NCBI RefSeq assembly: GCF_031458255.1
Contig: NZ_JAVDYC010000001.1
Coordinates: 4,225,001-4,289,000 of the forward strand
Origin: Catenuloplanes niger
GTDB taxonomy: Bacteria; Actinomycetota; Actinomycetes; Mycobacteriales; Micromonosporaceae
Reading direction: 5' to 3'
Length of the DNA: 64,000 nt
Each line of letters begins with the position of its first letter. The first letter of the stretch is position 1. Positions 25,651 through 33,531 of the stretch are shown here, piece by piece. The notes beneath the pieces were generated by a model that was not told the origin of the DNA, did no database searches, and worked only from the letters and a program-made list of their open reading frames with translations. The translations under genes were made by a program, and so were the position numbers.

Positions 25651-26277
25651 ATGGATGTGCGCGATCGCGGTGTGGTGGTGCTGGCCGGTGGGCGGGGGAG
25701 CCGGCTCGGCGGCGTGGTGAAGCCCGGTCTTCCGGTGGGTGGGCGCACGATGCTGTCCCGGGTGCTGGACGCGACGGCCGCGCTGTCGCCGCGCGTGGTG
25801 GTCGGGCCGGCCGCGCTCACGATGCCCGCCGGCGTGCTGCGCACCGTGGAGTCGCCGCCCGGCGGCGGGCCGGTCGCCGGTGCCGCCGCCGGCCTGTCCG
25901 CGCTGGTTCGCGCGGCCCCCGGCACCCGGCTGGTGGCGCTGCTGGCCGGGGACCTGCCGATGCTCACCCCGGCCGCCCTCGACACACTGGCCGCCGCGCT
26001 CGACGCGACCGCCGATGTGGACGGTGCGTGTTTCGTGGACGGGGACGGGCGACGGCAGCTGTTGTGCGGCGTGTGGCGGATGCCGGTGTTGCTGGCGGCG
26101 CTGGACGGGCTGGCGGCCGAGCGCGGTGAGCTGGCCGGCGCGTCGATGCGCGCGTTGTTCGCCCGGCTGCGGGTACGGGAGGAGACCTGGGCCGGATCGG
26201 GTGTGCCGCCGTGGTTCGACTGCGACACGGAGGAGGATCTACGGCAGGCGGAGACCTGGGCCGCCGACAACCCCTGA
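25651..26277 (+). CDS. mobA: Molybdenum cofactor guanylyltransferase
   Basis: A 208-residue nucleotidyltransferase. The N-terminal LAGGRGSRLGGVVKPGL is the GTP-binding signature with the catalytic Lys, and LLAGDLPML carries the metal-binding Asp. It attaches GMP to molybdopterin to make the bis-MGD cofactor used by formate dehydrogenase and nitrate reductase. It lies next to fdhD and three bases upstream of a DUF6457 gene, supporting the MobA assignment over other NTP transferases. Confidence 0.9.
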   Translation: MDVRDRGVVVLAGGRGSRLGGVVKPGLPVGGRTMLSRVLDATAALSPRVVVGPAALTMPAGVLRTVESPPGGGPVAGAAAGLSALVRAAPGTRLVALLAGDLPMLTPAALDTLAAALDATADVDGACFVDGDGRRQLLCGVWRMPVLLAALDGLAAERGELAGASMRALFARLRVREETWAGSGVPPWFDCDTEEDLRQAETWAADNP

Positions 26278-26280
26278 GCT

Positions 26281-26538
26281 GTGGAGGCGACTGTGGCGGG
26301 ACCCGAGGGTTTGGACGAGTGGGTGGTGGCCGCGGCCGTGGAGCTGGGTCTGGAGCCGGCCGACGTGCCGGTCGGCCTGGTGCTCGACCTGGCCAAGGAC
26401 GTGGCGCACAACGTGGTGCGGCCGGGGGCACCGGTGACCGCGTTCCTGCTGGGACTGGCGGTGGGCCGGGGCGCGGACCCGACCGACGCGGCGGCCCGGC
26501 TCTCCGAGCTCGCGCTGCAGTGGCCGACCCCGTCCTGA
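26281..26538 (+). CDS. DUF6457 domain protein
   Basis: An 85-residue helical protein (LDEWVVAAAVELGLEPADV; LDLAKDVAHNVVRPGAPVTAF; AARLSELALQW) matching DUF6457, a small domain often found beside or fused to MobA in actinobacteria. It starts with GTG three bases after the mobA stop, so it is co-translated. Likely an accessory subunit in molybdenum cofactor guanylylation; the mechanism is unknown. Confidence 0.85.
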   Translation: MEATVAGPEGLDEWVVAAAVELGLEPADVPVGLVLDLAKDVAHNVVRPGAPVTAFLLGLAVGRGADPTDAAARLSELALQWPTPS

Positions 26539-26620
26539 GCTGATCGAACAAAAGACGCACGCACTCCCGGACGGCGACGGCCCCTCGGTAGGGTGACCCT
26601 GAGGGACGGAGGCGGAGAAC

Positions 26621-27712
26621 ATGGCAGCGGCGAATGACCAACCGGCCAAGCAGGCCGACCAGATGAGCGAGCACATCCTGCTCGACGAGCCCACTACGTC
26701 CGACCTGCGCGGCAAGGTCACCGACGCGTGGAACGAGTTCGCTCGTGCGCTCGCCGGCGTGCTCCCGTCGCTGCCCGAGGGCGCCTACGTCGAGCTGACG
26801 CTGGACCCGACCGCGGCCGGCGTGGGCGAGGCCGTCTACTCCGTGACCATCTCGGTCAAGGAGGACGGGCACGTGCTGGCGTTCGCGGTCAGCAACGCGC
26901 AGCTGCCCGAGGGCTACCGGATGGACCGGGCCGCGGTCGCGGAGATGGTCGCGCTCGGCTGGTCGCCACCCGGCGTGGTGGAGGGCTCGGGCGGCCAGTT
27001 CGGGTTGCGGACGAACACGCCCGGCGCGTCCCGGCTGGCCACCACGGTGGCGCGCACGCTGCGGGACATCTACGGCGCGCCGCACCCGGCGTTCGTGGTC
27101 TACCTGGTGCACGACAGCGAGGACGAGCCGATCGACGCGCCGCCGCTGGGCACCGCGCGGCACGAGCCGTCGATCGGTGACATCGAGCGTGCGGAGCTCG
27201 ACCTGGAGGAGGCGCTGATCTCCGGCAAGGACGGGGATCCGCTGGCCGGCTTCGAGCTGGAGGACCAGGTCAAGATGGTCATCAGCTCGATGACGAAGAT
27301 CTCGGTCGAGCAGCTCCAGGTGGACGCGGACGGTGACATCGGCATCCGGGCCGGCTCCGCGATGGTCTTCGTCCGGGTGCGCGACAACCCGCCGCTGGTG
27401 GACGTGTTCTCGCCGATCCTGACCGAGATCGAGCCGTCCGAGCAGCTGTACGTGAAGCTGTCCGAGCTGACCAACCGCATGCCGATCGGCCGCCTCTACT
27501 GCGCGAACGACACGGTGTGGGCGTCGATCCCGGTTTTCGGCCGCAACTTCCAGGCCACCCACCTGATGCTGGCGGTGCAGGTGATGACCGGCCTGGCGGA
27601 CGAGCTGGACGACCGGCTGCACGGCGAGTTCGGCGGCAAGCGGTTCTTCGGCGAGGGCGACAAGCCGCCGGTGAAGGAGCCGGAGGACCACCGCACCGGC
27701 ATGTACCTCTGA
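26621..27712 (+). CDS. YbjN/T3SS-chaperone-like protein with GMYL C-terminus
   Basis: A 363-residue soluble protein with at least two YbjN-like (TY-Chap type) alpha/beta domains: an N-terminal one around YVELTLDPTAAGVGEAVYSV and RLATTVARTLRDIYGAPHPAF, and a C-terminal one around QVKMVISSMTKISVEQLQVD and RLYCANDTVWASIPV. Relatives are chaperone-like and uncharacterised. The last residues are TGMYL, a hydrophobic-Tyr-X ending like the GQYL tail of Bpa encoded 6 kb away. It stands alone with GGAGGCGG upstream of its ATG. Confidence 0.75.
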   Translation: MAAANDQPAKQADQMSEHILLDEPTTSDLRGKVTDAWNEFARALAGVLPSLPEGAYVELTLDPTAAGVGEAVYSVTISVKEDGHVLAFAVSNAQLPEGYRMDRAAVAEMVALGWSPPGVVEGSGGQFGLRTNTPGASRLATTVARTLRDIYGAPHPAFVVYLVHDSEDEPIDAPPLGTARHEPSIGDIERAELDLEEALISGKDGDPLAGFELEDQVKMVISSMTKISVEQLQVDADGDIGIRAGSAMVFVRVRDNPPLVDVFSPILTEIEPSEQLYVKLSELTNRMPIGRLYCANDTVWASIPVFGRNFQATHLMLAVQVMTGLADELDDRLHGEFGGKRFFGEGDKPPVKEPEDHRTGMYL

Positions 27713-27753
27713 GCTGACGGAACGGCCGGGCGCGCTCCGTCGTCCAACCGGGC

Positions 27754-29583
27754 ATGACTGTGCCCCGGCGGAGCCCGGCCGTTCTCGCGTTTCTGCTCGC
27801 GCTGACGGCTTGCACGTCGTCCTCGGACGACACTCCCGACGCTCCGCCGGTGACGCCGGCGGAGGGCCTGCGACTCGTCTCATACGACTCCTGCCCCGGT
27901 CTCTACGACACGCTCCGGGCGTCCGCGGCGGCGAAGGTCGGCCCGTTCGGATTCGCGGGCGACGAGGTGCCGGTGCCGGCCGCCGGTGCGGAGCGGGACG
28001 GCGCCGAGCTGGCGCCGAACGCGTCCGATCTGTCCGCCGGTGCCGCCGGCGACGCGTTCTCCGGGACGAACACGCACGAGCGTGGCGTGGACGAGCCCGA
28101 CCTGATCAAGACGGACGGCCGCCGGATCGTCACGATCGCGGTGCGCGACGGCGTCCCGGTGCTCCGGGTGGTCGACGCGGCGTCCCGCGCGCAGACCGGC
28201 GAGCTGACGTTGACCGGCGCGTACGGCGCCGCGGACCTGCTGCTCTCCGGTGATCGCGCGCTGGTGCTGACCGCCCCGGACGCGCCGGTCAGCGTCCCGA
28301 ACGGGTTCGCCGAGGACACCCGCGGCTGGCCGGTGCCGCGGCAGTCCCGGCTGGACCTGCGCCTGATCGACCTGACCGCCGCACCGCGCCAGATCGGCCG
28401 CTACGCGATGGACGGCGCGCTGGTCGACGCGCGGCAGACCGGCGGCACGGCCCGGGTCGTGGTCCGTTCGTCGCCGCGCATCGAATTTCCGCTGGACCGG
28501 GCAAACGAGGACGTCAACCGCCGGATCGTGGCGGAGGCCGGGGACGACGTGTGGCTGCCCCGCTTCGAGGTGACCGCGCCGGACGGCACGGTCACCACCG
28601 GCACGGTCCCGTGCGACCGGGTGAGCCGGCCCGCCTCGTACGACGGGGTGCGCATGCTGACCATGCTGAGCCTCGACCTGGCCGGGACCGCGCTGGCCGA
28701 CGGCACACCGGTGACCGTGGTCGCGGACGGCGACACCGTCTACGGCACGGCCGCGAGCCTCTACGTCGCGGACGGCGGCGTTGACCGGACCGAGATCTAC
28801 CGGTTCGACACCGGTGGTGCCACGCCCCGCTACGCCGCGTCGGGCGTGGTGCCCGGCCGGCTGCTCAACCAGTACGCACTGTCCGAGTGGAACGGCAGCC
28901 TGCGCGCGGCCACCACGGTCGAGGCGCGGAACGCCGGCTCGGTCACGGTGCTGACGCAGCACGGCACGGCCCTGGCGGTCACCGGCACGGTCGGCGACCT
29001 GGGCCGGGGCGAGACCATCCACTCGGTCCGGTTCCTGGAGGACCGCGGGTACGTCGTCACGTTCCGCCGGACCGACCCGCTCTACGCGATCGACCTGCGC
29101 GACCCGGCCCGGCCCGTGGTGACCGGGGAGTTGAAGATCCCGGGTTACTCCGCCTACCTCCACCCGGCCGCGCCGGGCCGGCTGATCGGGGTGGGGCAGG
29201 ACGCCACCGCGGAGGGCGCGGTCACCGGGTTGCAGGTGTCGCTCTTCGACGTGTCGGACCCGAGGGCGCCGGCCCGCCTGGCGCAGCACCGCCTGCCGGC
29301 GCACAGCTCGGCCGCCGAGTTCGACCCGCACGCGTTCCTGTTCTGGCCGGCCACCGGGCATCTGGTGGTGCCGGTCGCCGACCGCACCGGCGCGGCACCG
29401 GCCGCGCTGGTGCTCACGCTGACCGGCGACGCGATCCGGGAGACCGGCACGCTCGCCCAGCCGGACGGCAGCCCGATCACCCGCTCGCTGGTCATCGGCG
29501 GCACGCTGTGGACCGCCGGCCCGGGCGGCCTGCGCGCGGTCTCGCTCGCCACGCTCGACGGCCTGGCCTGGCTCCCGGTGTGA
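27754..29583 (+). CDS. Secreted beta-propeller lipoprotein (COG4880 type)
   Basis: A 609-residue protein with a short lipoprotein signal ending LTACTSS, followed by a long beta-propeller. The motif TNTHERGVDEPDLIKTDGRRI is the hallmark of the secreted WD40-related beta-propeller family; later repeats include RGETIHSVRFLEDRGYVVTF and FDPHAFLFWPATGHLVV. It is expected to be anchored outside the membrane. Family function is unknown (binding or scaffolding is likely). It ends at a hairpin shared with the convergent DUF4192 gene. Confidence 0.88.
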   Translation: MTVPRRSPAVLAFLLALTACTSSSDDTPDAPPVTPAEGLRLVSYDSCPGLYDTLRASAAAKVGPFGFAGDEVPVPAAGAERDGAELAPNASDLSAGAAGDAFSGTNTHERGVDEPDLIKTDGRRIVTIAVRDGVPVLRVVDAASRAQTGELTLTGAYGAADLLLSGDRALVLTAPDAPVSVPNGFAEDTRGWPVPRQSRLDLRLIDLTAAPRQIGRYAMDGALVDARQTGGTARVVVRSSPRIEFPLDRANEDVNRRIVAEAGDDVWLPRFEVTAPDGTVTTGTVPCDRVSRPASYDGVRMLTMLSLDLAGTALADGTPVTVVADGDTVYGTAASLYVADGGVDRTEIYRFDTGGATPRYAASGVVPGRLLNQYALSEWNGSLRAATTVEARNAGSVTVLTQHGTALAVTGTVGDLGRGETIHSVRFLEDRGYVVTFRRTDPLYAIDLRDPARPVVTGELKIPGYSAYLHPAAPGRLIGVGQDATAEGAVTGLQVSLFDVSDPRAPARLAQHRLPAHSSAAEFDPHAFLFWPATGHLVVPVADRTGAAPAALVLTLTGDAIRETGTLAQPDGSPITRSLVIGGTLWTAGPGGLRAVSLATLDGLAWLPV

Positions 29584-29588
29584 CCGGC

Positions 29589-29618
29589 GGCGCCGCATCC
29601 GGCCCGTCATGCGGCACC
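29589..29618. terminator. Hairpin between beta-propeller and DUF4192 genes
   Basis: GCCGCAT and ATGCGGC form a 7-bp stem around a 10-nt loop, with two further pairs past one mismatch. It overlaps the last codons of the minus-strand gene and may serve both convergent genes. Confidence 0.55.
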
Positions 29619-30587
29619 GGCGCGATCCAGCTCGGACGGTGGGATGCCGTCGGTGAGCACGGTGTCGAGCAGGCGGGCGATGCCGAGTGACGGGTCGGCC
29701 TCCAGCGCACGGTCGACCGCGACCGCGGCGAGTGCGCCCTGGCCGGTGCGCCACGCGGTGAACGCGAGCAGCACGGCCGGCATCGCGGCCAGCTCGGGGC
29801 GGGCGCGGCGCAGCAGGTCGGCCCAGAGCTCGACCTGCCAGCCGGCGGCGTCCGCGCGGTCCAGCGCGTACTCCCCGACGGGTGTGTGCGCGAGCAGCAC
29901 GCTCAGCCACGCCGCCTCGTCGTCGTCGAGCGTGCCGCCGTCCCGATGCCGCGCCATGGCGACGCCGACCGCGCGGGCACCGGCCCGCCGGATCGCGCCG
30001 AACAGCGGGCCGGCACCGGGCCCGGTGCGGGCGGCCAGCTCCTCCAGCCGGCGGTCGGCCGCCACGGTGGCCACCCGCATCCCCTCGTCGTCGGCCGGTG
30101 CCACGGACGCGACCAGCGCCTCGCGGGAGGCGAACACGTCGAAGCCCGCGCTCCGGCGGATCTCGGCGGCCTCCGCGTCGAACGGCCGGCCCGCGGGCGG
30201 GCAGCAGCCCTCGTCCGTGCACAGGTAGCACCAGAAGCGCCCGCCGGCGACGCGCAGCTGGTCGCTCACCGGGATGCCGAGCTCCAGCAGCGCGTCCGCG
30301 ACCTCGGCGACCAGTGCGGCGCCGCTGCTGCGCTCGTCGGTCCAGCCGAACAGGACCACCGAGTCGATCGTCTGCCGCGCCACCACGGCCGCGATGTGCT
30401 GCGCGAACGTGGCGACCTCGGCCAACGGTGTGTCGGCCGGCGGCAGGTCCCGGCGGGCCGCGAACAGCAGCGTATGTTCGCGACGGCCGACCACCACCAG
30501 GCTGTCGCGCGGGTGGAACCCGAGCAGGTAGGGCACGACCGCGACCAGGTGAGCGGGGGAGGCCACGCGGAGATCGGAGAGGCTCAT
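29607..30587 (-). CDS. DUF4192 family protein
   Basis: A 326-residue protein beginning MSLSDLRVASPAHLVAVVPY and continuing LLGFHPRDSLVVVG, the signature of DUF4192, a common actinobacterial family of unknown function. The C-terminal half (LAHTPVGEYALDRA; AMPAVLLAFTAWRTGQGALA) is helical and TPR-like. A CCP-type cysteine cluster (YLCTDEGCCPPAG) may bind metal. The ATG at 30587 is set by the family N-terminus; the frame extends 230 codons upstream without similarity. Confidence 0.88.
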   Translation of the reverse strand: MSLSDLRVASPAHLVAVVPYLLGFHPRDSLVVVGRREHTLLFAARRDLPPADTPLAEVATFAQHIAAVVARQTIDSVVLFGWTDERSSGAALVAEVADALLELGIPVSDQLRVAGGRFWCYLCTDEGCCPPAGRPFDAEAAEIRRSAGFDVFASREALVASVAPADDEGMRVATVAADRRLEELAARTGPGAGPLFGAIRRAGARAVGVAMARHRDGGTLDDDEAAWLSVLLAHTPVGEYALDRADAAGWQVELWADLLRRARPELAAMPAVLLAFTAWRTGQGALAAVAVDRALEADPSLGIARLLDTVLTDGIPPSELDRAGAA

Positions 30588-30685
30588 GCAGCGAGCGTCG
30601 TGACCGGCCGGCGGCGAGTCGAACGGCTGTGGACGACACCGGCGCTGTCCACAGTCAGATGGTGCGAATAAAGGAGAACCCCAGC

Positions 30686-31195
30686 TCAGGAGCGGAAGTC
30701 GAGTGAGTGGAGTTGCGGGCCGTCGCGCCAGACCCCGGGTCGCCGGTCCAGGTCCAATGTCAGCTGGACCGAGGAGAGCACGGTGAAGCCCGCCGCGTGC
30801 AGACACGTGATCGCCTCGACGTTGCGGGACTCCGGCGAGACGGTGAGCGAGGTCAAACCGCGGCGGCGCGCCTCCTCCGCCAGGAAGCCGAGCATCGTGG
30901 TGGCGACGCCCTCTCCGCGGTGCCCGTCCGCGACCACGATCGGCTCCACGGCGCCGCGCCGGCCGTCCACGATCAGCCCGACCAGGCCGATCACGCCGTC
31001 CACCGGGTGGTCGGCGACCCAGACGCCGGACAGGTCGAGCCGCGTCAGGTACTCCTCGAACGCGGCGGTCGGGTCGGCGCCGCCGTACCCCGGGTCGTCG
31101 TACAGCTCCCGGTGCCGTTTTGTCAGCTCGCCCCAGAGCTGCCGGCCCGCGCCGTGATCCACCGGACGATATGGACGGACAGTCACCGCACCCAT
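30686..31195 (-). CDS. GNAT family N-acetyltransferase
   Basis: A 169-residue acetyltransferase. The acetyl-CoA-binding loop is visible as VADGHRGEGVATTMLGFL, and NVEAITCLHAAGFT is the conserved motif B region. The substrate is unknown. It is divergent from the fructosamine kinase gene, with 45 bp between starts, so the two probably share a control region. Confidence 0.9.
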   Translation of the reverse strand: MGAVTVRPYRPVDHGAGRQLWGELTKRHRELYDDPGYGGADPTAAFEEYLTRLDLSGVWVADHPVDGVIGLVGLIVDGRRGAVEPIVVADGHRGEGVATTMLGFLAEEARRRGLTSLTVSPESRNVEAITCLHAAGFTVLSSVQLTLDLDRRPGVWRDGPQLHSLDFRS

Positions 31196-31240
31196 ACGGA
31201 CATAATGACTGGATCGGCACCCGGTGGGGAGAACAAGCGG

Positions 31241-32143
31241 ATGGACATGTCCTACCTTCGTGCGCACCCGCAGCACCTCCCGACATTTCTCACCCATCAG
31301 CGGATCCGGCAGACCCCGGTGGGCGGCGGCAGCGTCTCGGACGCGTTCCGGCTGACGCTGGACGACGGCACCTCGCTCTTCGCCAAGAACCGGCCGGCCC
31401 CGATGCCGGACACGTTCTTCGAGGTGGAGGCGGCCGGGCTGGCCTGGCTCGGTGCGGCCGGCGGCGTACCGGTGCCGGAGGTGCTCGTGGTTCTTCCGGA
31501 CCTGCTCGCGATGGAGTGGATCGAGCCGGGTGCGGCCACGCCACGGGCGGCCCGGCGGTTCGGCGCGGAGCTGGCCGTGACGCACGCGGCCGGGGCACCC
31601 GCGTTCGGTGCGCTGCCCGGCCACCCCGACGGCTTCATCGGCGCGTTGCCGCAGGACGACACGCCCTCGCCGGGCCCGTGGGCGACCTGGTTCGCGGAGC
31701 GGCGGCTGCTGCCCCACCTGCGGAGGTCGGTGGACAACGGCGCGCTCGACGCGGCGACGCAGGCGGCGGTCGCGCGGGTGCTGGACCGGATCGAGAGCTT
31801 CGGCGGTGACGAGCCACCGTCCCGGATCCACGGCGACCTGTGGCCGGGCAACGTGTTGTGGGGTGCGGACGGGCGGGTCCGGCTGATCGACCCGGCCGCG
31901 CACGGCGGCCACCGGGAGACCGACCTGGCCGCGCTGCTGCTCTTCGGCGGCGTACCGGAGCAGGACCAGATCATCAGTGGGTACGCCGAGGCGGCGGCCG
32001 CGCTCGGCCGGCCGCTGGACGACCGGTGGCGGGACCGGATCCCGCTGCACCAGCTGCACCTCCTGCTGGTGCACACCGCGCTGTTCGGGTCGGCCTACCG
32101 GGCCGAGGTTCGTCAGGCCGCCGAACTGATGCTTCGCCGGTGA
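31241..32143 (+). CDS. Fructosamine kinase family protein
   Basis: A 300-residue kinase-like protein. HGDLWPGNVLW is the catalytic loop and LIDPAAHGG holds the metal-binding Asp, both as in fructosamine-3-kinase/ketosamine kinases that repair glycated proteins. LFAKNRPAPMPDTFFEVEAAG contains the ATP-site Lys. ATG at 31241 follows GGGGAG; an earlier ATG at 31205 lacks one. moaA follows 25 bp downstream on the same strand, probably by chance. Confidence 0.9.
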   Translation: MDMSYLRAHPQHLPTFLTHQRIRQTPVGGGSVSDAFRLTLDDGTSLFAKNRPAPMPDTFFEVEAAGLAWLGAAGGVPVPEVLVVLPDLLAMEWIEPGAATPRAARRFGAELAVTHAAGAPAFGALPGHPDGFIGALPQDDTPSPGPWATWFAERRLLPHLRRSVDNGALDAATQAAVARVLDRIESFGGDEPPSRIHGDLWPGNVLWGADGRVRLIDPAAHGGHRETDLAALLLFGGVPEQDQIISGYAEAAAALGRPLDDRWRDRIPLHQLHLLLVHTALFGSAYRAEVRQAAELMLRR

Positions 32144-32168
32144 TCGAAGCACGCGCTAAGTTCGACGC

Positions 32169-33206
32169 GTGGACGAAGTCGCCCCCCGCCCCGCCGACCC
32201 GGGTCTCATCGACCGGTTCGGCCGGCGTGCCGTCGATCTGCGGGTCTCGCTGACCGACCGGTGCAACCTGCGCTGTGTGTACTGCATGCCCGCGGAGGGC
32301 CTGGCCTGGCTTCCGAACTCGGACGTGCTCACCGACGACGAGGTGATCCGGCTGATCCGGATCGCGGTCGTGCACCTGGGCGTCGAGGACGTGCGGTTCA
32401 CCGGCGGCGAGCCGCTGATCCGGCCCGGCCTCACCAGGATCATCACCGAGGTGGCGGCGCTGGAGCGGCGCCCGCAGATGAGCCTGACCACGAACGGCAT
32501 CGGTCTGGAGCGGACCGCGGTCGCGCTGCGCGACGCCGGGCTGGACCGGATCAACGTGTCGCTCGACACACTCGACGACGAGCGGTTCGCCACGCTGACC
32601 CGGCGCCGGCGGCTGCACGACGTGCTGGCCGGGCTGCGCGCCGCGGCCGAGGCCGGGCTGACCCCCGTCAAGATCAATACGGTGCTGATGCGCGGCATCA
32701 ACGACGACGAGGCACCGGCACTGCTCGCGTTCGCGCTGGAGCACGGCTACGAGCTGCGGTTCATCGAGCAGATGCCGCTGGACGCGCAGCACGGGTGGGA
32801 CCGGGCCTCGATGGTCACGGCCGAGGAGATCCTGCGCGACCTGCGCGCCGCGTTCACGCTGCTGCCCGACCCGGTCGCCCGGGGCGGCGCACCCGCGGAG
32901 ACGTGGCTGGTCGACGGGCACGACGCGCTCGGCGGTGGGCCGGCCCGGGTGGGCGTGATCGGGACCGTGACGCGCCCGTTCTGCGGCGACTGCGACCGGA
33001 CCCGGCTGACCGCGGACGGTCAGGTCCGCGCGTGCCTCTTCGCCACCGAGGAGTCCGACCTGCGTGCCGCGCTCCGCTCCGGCGCCTCCGACGAGGAGGT
33101 GGCCGACCGGTGGCGGATCGCGATGTGGGGCAAACGCGCCGGGCACGGCATCGACGACCCGTCGTTCCTGCAGCCGGCCCGCCCGATGTCGGCGATCGGG
33201 GGCTGA
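32169..33206 (+). CDS. moaA: GTP 3',8-cyclase MoaA
   Basis: A 345-residue radical SAM enzyme, the first step of molybdenum cofactor synthesis (GTP to 3',8-cyclo-GTP). The N-terminal cluster motif is DRCNLRCVYCMP, the second, C-terminal cluster is in FCGDCDRTRLTADGQVRACLF, and the protein ends in Gly-Gly, needed for catalysis. GTG start. moaD begins four bases after its stop, forming an operon. Confidence 0.97.
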   Translation: MDEVAPRPADPGLIDRFGRRAVDLRVSLTDRCNLRCVYCMPAEGLAWLPNSDVLTDDEVIRLIRIAVVHLGVEDVRFTGGEPLIRPGLTRIITEVAALERRPQMSLTTNGIGLERTAVALRDAGLDRINVSLDTLDDERFATLTRRRRLHDVLAGLRAAAEAGLTPVKINTVLMRGINDDEAPALLAFALEHGYELRFIEQMPLDAQHGWDRASMVTAEEILRDLRAAFTLLPDPVARGGAPAETWLVDGHDALGGGPARVGVIGTVTRPFCGDCDRTRLTADGQVRACLFATEESDLRAALRSGASDEEVADRWRIAMWGKRAGHGIDDPSFLQPARPMSAIGG

Positions 33207-33210
33207 CCTC

Positions 33211-33459
33211 ATGAAGATCACCGTGCGGTACTTCGCGGCGGCCCGTGCCGCGGCCGGCACCCCGGAGGAGACGCTGGACTCGTCGGCGGCGACGCTGGAC
33301 GCGCTGCTGGCCGAGCTGGCCGACCGGCACGGCGAGCGGCTGACCTCGGTCTTCGCCCGCGCCAGTTACCTGGTCGACGGCACCGCCTGGCGGGACCCGG
33401 CCACCGAGCTGCCCACGAACCCGACGGTGGACGTGCTGCCGCCCTTCGCCGGAGGCTAA
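33211..33459 (+). CDS. moaD: Molybdopterin synthase small subunit MoaD
   Basis: An 82-residue ubiquitin-like sulfur carrier ending in PPFAGG; the C-terminal Gly-Gly is the thiocarboxylate site. It donates sulfur to cyclic pyranopterin monophosphate in complex with MoaE, whose gene is 18 kb away at 52.0 kb. ATG four bases after the moaA stop indicates co-translation. Confidence 0.95.
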   Translation: MKITVRYFAAARAAAGTPEETLDSSAATLDALLAELADRHGERLTSVFARASYLVDGTAWRDPATELPTNPTVDVLPPFAGG

Positions 33460-33531
33460 GGAGTTCGTGAGTACGTCACATCCCGGGCGTGGCGACGCGC
33501 GGCCGGGCGGCGCGGCGTGGCAGGATGCAGC

